From the NCBI GenBank assembly GCA_035559795.1, contig DATMAR010000007.1:186001-250000 (forward strand): a stretch of 64,000 nucleotides of DNA. The letters run 5' to 3'. This DNA is from Fimbriimonadales bacterium (GTDB taxonomy: Bacteria > Armatimonadota > Fimbriimonadia > Fimbriimonadales > ATM1). Within the stretch, counting starts at the first letter, position 1, and each line of letters opens with the position of its first letter. Below, one piece after another: positions 47,039 to 53,833 of the stretch. Made by a program: the position numbers and the translations under genes. The notes beneath the pieces are model-generated. The model ran no database searches. It saw only the letters and a program-made list of their open reading frames with translations, and had not been told where the DNA came from.

Positions 47039-47808
47039 GTCGTAAATCCATATACAGAAGTTTCATGAGCATCCGAAGGAAATCTTTCAGAATCTCCATT
47101 CGTTATCGGAAGAGGGAGTTCACCGATGCTTTTTACGGGCGCTAAGGATGCTTTCAAGCGTTTGACTTCGGAATCGAGAAGCATTTCAGCAAGCTCCGTA
47201 AATTCATAAAAAACTCCTTCTTGCGCTTTTCGCTTGACGAGGAACGCAAACGTGAGGAACCAGCGTCCGAGATGTCTCTCGAGGAACAACTTTTGCGCTC
47301 GACGAACCTCGCGCGCTTTCGACGCGCGCCCTTCAGCCTCTTCGCGCGCTTCCCGAAAGGCGAGGTATCCCAAGAATTCCAACTCGACACTGACATGGTC
47401 GTGACGCTCACCGGTCGGTTCTACCCCGAAGTTTCGATAAAACCCGGAAAGATTCGCCATGTTTTGACTGACTTGGAAAAGATGCTTGCAAACATAGGAA
47501 GATTCGCAAGGATTGCAATCCGCAGCGCACACATGTGTGAACACACGGAGATATTCCGATTCGAGATTTTCGTTTTCGAGTGTCAGCAAAGGGGCAAGTG
47601 CATCTTTCACTGCGTTCGACAACGTTGATGGAAGCAAATCCCGGGTTTCTAAAACTCGAGTGAGATTTTCGATAATCGCCTCTTTCGTTCCGGCTACGGG
47701 ATAGGAATAAGCCTTCGCCAATGCGCGATAAAGAGCGGCTCGCAGCAAACATCGCGTCGCTTTTTTCAAGTTCTTCTCGTTCGTTATATTCGTGAAAAGT
47801 TCTTTCAT
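47035..47808 (-). CDS. Molybdoenzyme maturation chaperone (TorD/NarJ type)
   Basis: A 257-residue cytoplasmic all-helical protein. The N-terminus (RAALYRALAKAYSYP), the SEYLRVFTHVCAADCNPCESSY segment and AHFSGFYRNFGVEP-like part (NLSGFYRNFGVEPTGERHDHVSVELEFLGYL) are hallmarks of the NarJ/TorD/DmsD chaperones that proofread Tat-exported molybdoenzymes. Not a subunit of the final enzyme. Overlaps the beta-subunit gene by 4 nt. Confidence 0.88.
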   Translation of the reverse strand: MKELFTNITNEKNLKKATRCLLRAALYRALAKAYSYPVAGTKEAIIENLTRVLETRDLLPSTLSNAVKDALAPLLTLENENLESEYLRVFTHVCAADCNPCESSYVCKHLFQVSQNMANLSGFYRNFGVEPTGERHDHVSVELEFLGYLAFREAREEAEGRASKAREVRRAQKLFLERHLGRWFLTFAFLVKRKAQEGVFYEFTELAEMLLDSEVKRLKASLAPVKSIGELPLPITNGDSERFPSDAHETSVYGFTT

Positions 47809-49052
47809 AAAGAATTTTGATATTTCTTATCTCGGATGTAGAATGGTTCGTTCACGGAAAGTTTTGCGCAGACTTTTCCTTCTGCGTCGTAGCCGATAAC
47901 CGTGTCATTGAAAATCTCTACCTTTTTCCCACCTATCGTTGCCTCTCGAATTTTCTCTCCTTCTATAATTTCGTAGCGAAAGATCATTTTTTCGGTCGCT
48001 CGGAAAAGTTGCAAAACTGCGAGCAACTTCCGAGAAGGATGTGTATAGCGTTCGATAGCCTCGTCTACACCTGGCCCGAACATCTGTCTGAGATAAGGCC
48101 TCGGAACCCATCGGGGGGGGATATAATAAACATTCGGTTCTGTCCCGAATTGAGGATACAAAGGCAGGGCGACTTTTTCGACTTTAACCAGATAGTAAAG
48201 TGGGTGATTGGGGTCTTCGCGCCATTTTCCATTGCGCTCGATTTCGACGAGACCCTGCATTCGAATTTTCCCGATGCACGCTGCCATGCATCTCGCCTCC
48301 ATTGGAACGCCACCGCTCGCAGGATCTTTTCCTTCGATTCTCGGATAGCAAGCGATGCACTTTTCCGAAGTACGTGTATCAGGACGATACATCGCTTTTT
48401 TGTAAGGGCACGCTTGCACGCACTGCTTATAACCCCAGCAACGTTCCTGATTGATGAGTACGATTCCGTCCTCTTTCCTCTTATAAGGTGCCTGGCGAGG
48501 ACATGCGGCGACGCAAGCCGGATAGGTGCAGTGATTGCAGACACGTGCGAGATAGAAAAACCATGTACCGTTTTCTAAAGCCTCCCCACCTTTAAGATAT
48601 TCACCTGGTTTTCCCTTTTCCGCAACAGGTGTGTCCTCGTAAATGTTCGGAGTTTTCCATTCATCGTCCGTAGGTTCGTAACCTAAGGCATAGCGCGCCC
48701 AAGGAGCTAACTCGAAAATGGTTTTTCCGTTGAAAATTCCATAAGGGGCGTCCTCCGAAACGCTGGATATATCCCATTTTTGCCCCCCCGGATTCGCTTT
48801 CTCCATGAGTTCGAGCGTTTTCACATCCCAGTTTTTCGGATAACCGCCATATGGTTTCGTCTCTACGTTGTTCCACCACATGAGTTCTTGTCCCGGACTG
48901 AATGTCCAAGTGGACTTGCACGCCATCGTGCACGTTTGACATGCGATACAGCGATTCGTGTTGAAGACAGCGACGAGTTGGCGTTCGGGATGCGCCTCTT
49001 CATAGCGATATTCCATCTCTCGACCTAATTGCCAGTTATAAACCTTAGGCAC
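47805..49052 (-). CDS. Iron-sulfur beta subunit of a type II DMSO-reductase-family enzyme
   Basis: A 415-residue ferredoxin-like subunit (NarH/EbdB/PcrB type). Four cysteine clusters are visible: CIACQTCTMACKSTW, CNHCTYPACVAACP, CWGYKQCVQACPY and CIACYPRIEG...CMAACIG. In the third the second cysteine is Tyr (C-x2-Y-x2-C), the position that is Trp or other non-Cys in [3Fe-4S] clusters of this group. It has no export signal and should travel with the Tat-borne alpha subunit. It overlaps the small 84-residue gene by 8 nt. A G8 run (48113) encodes Pro-Pro on the coding strand. Confidence 0.93.
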   Translation of the reverse strand: MPKVYNWQLGREMEYRYEEAHPERQLVAVFNTNRCIACQTCTMACKSTWTFSPGQELMWWNNVETKPYGGYPKNWDVKTLELMEKANPGGQKWDISSVSEDAPYGIFNGKTIFELAPWARYALGYEPTDDEWKTPNIYEDTPVAEKGKPGEYLKGGEALENGTWFFYLARVCNHCTYPACVAACPRQAPYKRKEDGIVLINQERCWGYKQCVQACPYKKAMYRPDTRTSEKCIACYPRIEGKDPASGGVPMEARCMAACIGKIRMQGLVEIERNGKWREDPNHPLYYLVKVEKVALPLYPQFGTEPNVYYIPPRWVPRPYLRQMFGPGVDEAIERYTHPSRKLLAVLQLFRATEKMIFRYEIIEGEKIREATIGGKKVEIFNDTVIGYDAEGKVCAKLSVNEPFYIRDKKYQNSL

Positions 49053-49299
49053 CGCATACCTCCTCGATAAGGTTCTTCACGTAAGTTTCTCCGCGCAATT
49101 TGAAAACCCCGTGAGGTCCTTGATAACGCGGATTTCGGAAGAGTTCGAGAATTAATTTATTGGGGAAACCCATCATCGCGAACTCCTCGATGAAAGTTCG
49201 CGCCATCTGCTCTGTTGCATCGAATCCCTCGGGGCAAGGGAAGCCAACGCCGACGAAGGCATAGGGGTCGTCTTCTTCGAAACGCTTTTCAATCTTCAT
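49045..49299 (-). CDS. Conserved-looking small protein between alpha and beta subunits
   Basis: An 84-residue soluble, mostly helical protein, acidic at the N-terminus, with a characteristic segment FRNPRYQGPHGVFKLRGETYV in its second half. It is locked in the operon: its start overlaps the alpha stop by 11 nt and its stop overlaps the beta start by 8 nt. No metal motif beyond two cysteines (C22 and near the C-terminus). It is not a known subunit of nitrate, perchlorate or ethylbenzene enzymes as far as I recognise. It could be an assembly factor or a small structural subunit. Confidence 0.7.
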   Translation of the reverse strand: MKIEKRFEEDDPYAFVGVGFPCPEGFDATEQMARTFIEEFAMMGFPNKLILELFRNPRYQGPHGVFKLRGETYVKNLIEEVCGA

Positions 49300-52200
49300 C
49301 GAGACCGACCACCTCCACGAGTTTTCCGCTCAAATACTTTTGCATGAAATCGTTTTCTGCGCGAGGAGTAAATCCACTACGACCGAATTCCCATTCGCCT
49401 TTTCCGTCGAGCCCCCCCGGCTCTGCTTTGGATATCTTCACGAGAGTTTCTTTCGGCACGGTGTTGAGGGCATGATTGTCTGCTTCGCCTCCGAAAATAA
49501 ACTCGGTACCGATTTTGCTTTTGTGGAAGAGCGTGTCCGTTTGATGCATCGGCATAGACCAGTCGCGCGTTATGCTTTGTTGAGAACCGTATCGCAAATT
49601 CGCTTGATAACCCGTGTCTTCCGATTGCGCCCGTCCATCGGGTCGCGTTTCATGCGCTTTTACGCTTTTTTCCGTCGCAATGAAAGGCGCATGCTTTATC
49701 ATGACAACGTCGTACGGATAAGCGGGGTTGTATTTCACGCGCAGCATTAGGCGAGCCACTTTGTAAAACGGGTCGTTCGGATTTGCGCCTCGATAGGGTC
49801 TGTCTGCAGGATTCGCATCTACATAAACATAATCTCCGTCAGCGAGACCTAAATCTTTTGCGGCTTCCGGATTGATGTTAATCTGATGTTCTCCGACACC
49901 TGGGCTTCGCTTGTCTTTTCGGAAGATATCGGCAAAGTTAGAATCCCAAATTAAATTCCAATCCGTAACACTCCACTGCGAGTGGACACGGTGTCGCGTT
50001 TTCGGAGTTAGACAGAAGAAGCGATAACCTTGCTCCCACAAAGGATTTTTCGTTTTCTTCGCTTCACTCCAAGGCAATTTGTTATTAGCAACCGTACGAA
50101 GGTCCGCGTCGAGAACTTGGCTTTGGAGCATTTCGGGGGTGATTCCATAATTTTCAGGTCGTACATAAGGATTCGAAGAAATAATTACGTTCGGCAAATA
50201 AGGAGTTGCTTCAGGACCTTCGCGATGAACGATGAAGTTCTCCCCACAGGCGATTGCTTCCGGAATATCGCAATATGCATTCAAACGCCCTGTGTCGGTA
50301 AAGAAGGGAATATTGTCATGAATTTGTTCATAAAAAGGAATCCTGGGATATGTGCGATAAGTTAGGAGAGCGGCACCGGGTTCGCCATACTTCCCTGCCA
50401 TGATGTCTTCGACGGTATAGCCATGCGTAGTGGTCGAAGCATCTAAGAGACGATTGATATAGACTTCCGTCTTACCTTCGATGGCGAACTTCCAATAATC
50501 CTCGAAACGACGGTCGTTGAGTTTCTTGCCGAGCGCTTGCGCAACACCGCAAAGGATTGCCACATCGTCTTTGGTGTCGTAAAGGGGGGGCAAATCGCCT
50601 TTCCAAATTTGTAAGAATGGGTTGGAGCAAGAGCCAGTTATCTCTAACGTTTGGAATTCCAGCCAAGAGTTTGCAGGAAGAATGAAATCCGAATATTCGC
50701 AGGTGGAAGTCATCTCTATGTCTTGACAGATAATCAAATCAATATTCGGATTTACGTTTTTGAGAGAATCGTACGCCCACTTCGCGTTATTGAAAAGGTT
50801 CACGTTCGTGAACCATAAAACCTTCGAAGGAGTCGGCATATGAGTGTGCCCCGTGAGCACGATTCTTCCTTTTGCAGGCGTTTCGACGATGAGTGGTCTA
50901 TCGCCTCGATTCCAATATGCTGGCTCTTCGTCTTTTGCGCATTTGCGAAGTTTGATTTCTTTTGCGCTTGCATTAGGATTCAAATTCGGTTCGAATGGGT
51001 CTTCGCCCACCCAAACCGAAAATCCCGGTCCGCACCAAGGTGCTGCTTGGAAGATAGCCGCTTTGTAGTTTCCTGCCCATGTATGACAACCTGCGCCGGG
51101 CTTTCCGATATTTCCTGTAAGAATCAGAGGGAGCGTAATCGCACGATTCGCTTCTGTTGCGTGGAACCAGTGATTGATCCCTTCACCCATGTGAATAGCG
51201 ACAGGATGATTCTCGGGATTTCCTATGTCACGCGCGAGGCGAAGAATAAGTTCTTTCGGCGCTTTGCAAATTTCATGAACAGTATCGAGATCATAGTCTC
51301 GCAAATGAATTTTGTAAAGACTCCAAAGGGTTTGTACTTCTACTTCTGTTCCGTCAACGAGTTTTATCTTCCCTTTCCAATCTAAATCGGGATCTATCCC
51401 TTCCTCTTTCATTTTTTCTCCGACGACATCTCGCGTGATGGCTCGAAGTCCATGTTTAGAATCGTAAACGACGAAGTCGCCGAGTTGTTCGTACTGTTCA
51501 GGTTTGAGTCCTTGAATGGAAAAACTCGGACCATCGGGTTTTAGTCCTGGCTTGTAATTCGGGAAGACTTCGGATGCTCGAAGGCGTTTTAGCGTGTCGG
51601 TGCGAACGAGGAGAGGAAAATCGGTAAAGGCTTTGACGAATTCTTCGTTATAGAGTTTTTCATCTATGATGATTTTGCTGATTCCGAGAAAGAGCGCTGT
51701 ATCTGTTGCACCCGGGCGAACAGGAATCCAATAATCTGATTTCGTGGCGGGAGGGCCATATTCCGGAGTGATTACGACGATTTTGCCCCCCCGTTCCATC
51801 AATTCGATGAAAAAGTGAGACTCTGCTAACTTGTTTTCGACGAGGTTTTTCCCGACTTGGATGTGTAGTTTGCTCAGACGCAAGTCGTTCAAATCTGGTT
51901 CAGAAGACTGAAGACCGTGGACGAACGGCAATCCTGGAGCCTGGTCTCCGTGCCAAGTATAGTTCGACCATTTTCTCCCCCCCAACGCTTCTTTTGGTCC
52001 TACACCGCGAACATGAGAATCCAATAACCCGAGCATGTTCGCGAAACGATACATGCCATATTTACCGATTACCCCGAGTAATCCCATTCCTCCACGCAAT
52101 TTGAAAGTTCTCGTTCCTGCACCGTGCATGGCTTCGAGCATTTCGGGGGGGTAGCCTTCTTGCGCTAAACGATGCTCGCCTTCTTTTCCGCTATAGGTTT

Positions 52201-52765
52201 TTGCGATGGCGATCATTCCATCAGCAATGTAATCGAATGCCTCATCCCAAGTTAATCGAACGAAAGTGTCACTGCCCCTTGAATCGAATTTATATTTCTT
52301 CCTTAATTCCGGTGTGAGATAAGGAAATCCATCTTTCGCCCATTCTTTCCAACCTTTACGAACCATCGGGTATTTGAGCCTGTAAGGACCATAAAGTCTT
52401 CGATGGATCGTATAGCCTTTTGCACATCCGCGCGGATGCCAGTGAGCCGTTGCTGTATTGCCGAACTGATCTGCATAGCGTTCGACGTCATAAGCAGGTT
52501 CTAAGCGAAGAACGACTCCATTTCGCGTCAGAGCCTTCATCCTACAAGCATGAGTGCAGTTGGGTGAGCATACGAAGCTGAAAACGTTGTCGTATCGATA
52601 CTGCTCGCGATAGACATCCTCCCAACCTCGTTCTGGGTAATAGGCGAGTGGATTTTCAATCGGGCGGATGGCTTTTAGATGGTCGAACAGGAAACGGGCA
52701 CCGAATCCTGCGCCTGCTACTGTAGCGGCTAAAGTTAGAAATTCTCTTCGTGAAATTTCGGTCAC
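49289..52765 (-). CDS. Tat-exported molybdopterin catalytic alpha subunit (type II DMSO reductase family)
   Basis: An 1158-residue catalytic subunit. The Tat signal SRREFL starts at residue 5. The [4Fe-4S] motif is C66-x3-C70-x3-C74-x39-C114, with Cys where nitrate reductase NarG has His. D274 in WHGDQAPG aligns with the Mo-coordinating Asp of the NarG/EbdA group. Later segments (SDYWIPVRPGATDTAL, NVNLFNNAKWAYD, and TCEYSDFILPA) are standard molybdopterin-guanine-dinucleotide contacts. Substrate undetermined: nitrate, nitrite, selenate, (per)chlorate or a hydrocarbon are possible. Start is GTG with an AGAGAGG ribosome site. Contains five G7/C7 tracts. Confidence 0.93.
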   Translation of the reverse strand: MTEISRREFLTLAATVAGAGFGARFLFDHLKAIRPIENPLAYYPERGWEDVYREQYRYDNVFSFVCSPNCTHACRMKALTRNGVVLRLEPAYDVERYADQFGNTATAHWHPRGCAKGYTIHRRLYGPYRLKYPMVRKGWKEWAKDGFPYLTPELRKKYKFDSRGSDTFVRLTWDEAFDYIADGMIAIAKTYSGKEGEHRLAQEGYPPEMLEAMHGAGTRTFKLRGGMGLLGVIGKYGMYRFANMLGLLDSHVRGVGPKEALGGRKWSNYTWHGDQAPGLPFVHGLQSSEPDLNDLRLSKLHIQVGKNLVENKLAESHFFIELMERGGKIVVITPEYGPPATKSDYWIPVRPGATDTALFLGISKIIIDEKLYNEEFVKAFTDFPLLVRTDTLKRLRASEVFPNYKPGLKPDGPSFSIQGLKPEQYEQLGDFVVYDSKHGLRAITRDVVGEKMKEEGIDPDLDWKGKIKLVDGTEVEVQTLWSLYKIHLRDYDLDTVHEICKAPKELILRLARDIGNPENHPVAIHMGEGINHWFHATEANRAITLPLILTGNIGKPGAGCHTWAGNYKAAIFQAAPWCGPGFSVWVGEDPFEPNLNPNASAKEIKLRKCAKDEEPAYWNRGDRPLIVETPAKGRIVLTGHTHMPTPSKVLWFTNVNLFNNAKWAYDSLKNVNPNIDLIICQDIEMTSTCEYSDFILPANSWLEFQTLEITGSCSNPFLQIWKGDLPPLYDTKDDVAILCGVAQALGKKLNDRRFEDYWKFAIEGKTEVYINRLLDASTTTHGYTVEDIMAGKYGEPGAALLTYRTYPRIPFYEQIHDNIPFFTDTGRLNAYCDIPEAIACGENFIVHREGPEATPYLPNVIISSNPYVRPENYGITPEMLQSQVLDADLRTVANNKLPWSEAKKTKNPLWEQGYRFFCLTPKTRHRVHSQWSVTDWNLIWDSNFADIFRKDKRSPGVGEHQININPEAAKDLGLADGDYVYVDANPADRPYRGANPNDPFYKVARLMLRVKYNPAYPYDVVMIKHAPFIATEKSVKAHETRPDGRAQSEDTGYQANLRYGSQQSITRDWSMPMHQTDTLFHKSKIGTEFIFGGEADNHALNTVPKETLVKISKAEPGGLDGKGEWEFGRSGFTPRAENDFMQKYLSGKLVEVVGLDED

Positions 52766-52795
52766 TTTTTAGACCTCTCTCTACGAGTTGACTAC

Positions 52796-52838
52796 AGTAT
52801 TGGCGGTTTAAAGAAGGTGTGCTATGATTCAAATCATA
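52796..52838 (-). promoter_or_regulatory. FNR/CRP-family operator at -41.5 and promoter of the molybdoenzyme operon
   Basis: The palindrome TATGAT-TTGA-ATCATA (52838-52823, minus strand) has the FNR/DNR core TGAT-N4-ATCA. A -10 hexamer AATACT lies at 52801-52796. The centre-to-centre distance is 32 nt, which places the palindrome at -41.5 from a start near 52789, the classic class II activator position. The leader is 24 nt and includes AGAGAGG before GTG 52765. Anoxia or nitric-oxide type activation is inferred. Confidence 0.8.
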
Positions 52839-52853
52839 TTAGCGAAAGAAATT

Positions 52854-53723
52854 TTATTTTCCTCGTGGGTGTTTCTTGGCAACGACTTCTCGTAGTTTTT
52901 CGATGGAGATGTGAGTGTATATCTGCGTGGTTTCTAAACTCTCATGCCCTAATAATTGCTGTACTGTTTTCAAGTCAGCGCCCCCGGTCAACATATGAGT
53001 TGCAAAACTGTGACGTAAAGAATGCGGTGTTACTTCGCGGGAAAGACCTACCAAAGCCCTTCTCCGTTCTACGATTCTTTGTATCGCTCGCTGACTTAGA
53101 CGTTTCTTACGGTCGTTGATGAACAACGCAGACGAATCGGCATCTTTGCGTTCATAAAGCAAATAATTTGCTATTGCCTGTGCGCAGGGCTCCCCGAAAA
53201 TTGCAATTCGCTCCTTCGAGCCCTTCCCATGGACGTGAACGCATTTCTCTTTCAAATCGAGGTCTTGCAAATTGATTCTCACAACCTCCGAGGCGCGCAA
53301 TCCTGCGCCATAGAGCAACTCCAAAATCGCCTGGTCTCGAAAAGGGTGCTTGCCTCGAGAAAGAGTAACGAGCTCTATCGCTTGTTCAGGAGAAATATCC
53401 TTGGGCAGCCTTTTCCTTCGAATCGGGGACTCTAATCCCCACGCAGGATCTTTCTCGATTAAACCGTTTTGAACAAGAAATTTCGTGAAAGAACGAATAG
53501 AGCACAACTTTCTTGCCCTTGTTACGGGAGACTTCCCGTAACGACGTAGATAAAGGCGAATGATCTCCGGAGAGATTTTTTCGAGGCTTTTTATTCGACT
53601 TTCATCACAGAGCGAGGAAAACTGGGCGAGGTCTGACCCATAGGAACGCAGGGTATTTTTCGAGCGCCAACTCTTCAGTGAACTGAGGAATCGTTCGATT
53701 GCCTCGTCGAGCGACAAGTTCAT
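52854..53723 (-). CDS. Tyrosine recombinase XerC/XerD type
   Basis: A 289-residue site-specific recombinase, probably resolving chromosome dimers at dif. The catalytic set is complete: R143, K167, H234, R237, H260 and nucleophile Y269 (GLRASEV, HSLRHSFATHML, LGH, TQIYTH). An N-terminal SAM-like core-binding domain covers residues 1-90. Size and spacing match housekeeping Xer proteins, not phage integrases; no dif-like site or element ends were found nearby. A TATACT box lies about 30 nt upstream of the ATG. Confidence 0.92.
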   Translation of the reverse strand: MNLSLDEAIERFLSSLKSWRSKNTLRSYGSDLAQFSSLCDESRIKSLEKISPEIIRLYLRRYGKSPVTRARKLCSIRSFTKFLVQNGLIEKDPAWGLESPIRRKRLPKDISPEQAIELVTLSRGKHPFRDQAILELLYGAGLRASEVVRINLQDLDLKEKCVHVHGKGSKERIAIFGEPCAQAIANYLLYERKDADSSALFINDRKKRLSQRAIQRIVERRRALVGLSREVTPHSLRHSFATHMLTGGADLKTVQQLLGHESLETTQIYTHISIEKLREVVAKKHPRGK

Positions 53724-53776
53724 GAGTTTTCCAGTTTCTTTTTCAAGAGTATAATCTCATTCATCGAAGATTGCCT

Positions 53777-53797
53777 GTAGGAGCGCCGTAAGGCGCG
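53777..53797. repeat. REP-like palindromic repeat
   Basis: GTAGGAGCGCC-GTAA-GGCGCGA, the inverse orientation of the core found at 30383. Between xerC and secDF. Confidence 0.75.
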
Positions 53798-53833
53798 ATA
53801 TTCGGCAAATTTTTTTAAAAATAAGGATGACCC

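Noticed and set aside
52854-53723. Tyrosine recombinase as a mobile-element integrase
   Set aside because: Length and motifs are those of housekeeping XerC/D; no attachment repeats, tRNA target or cargo genes are adjacent.
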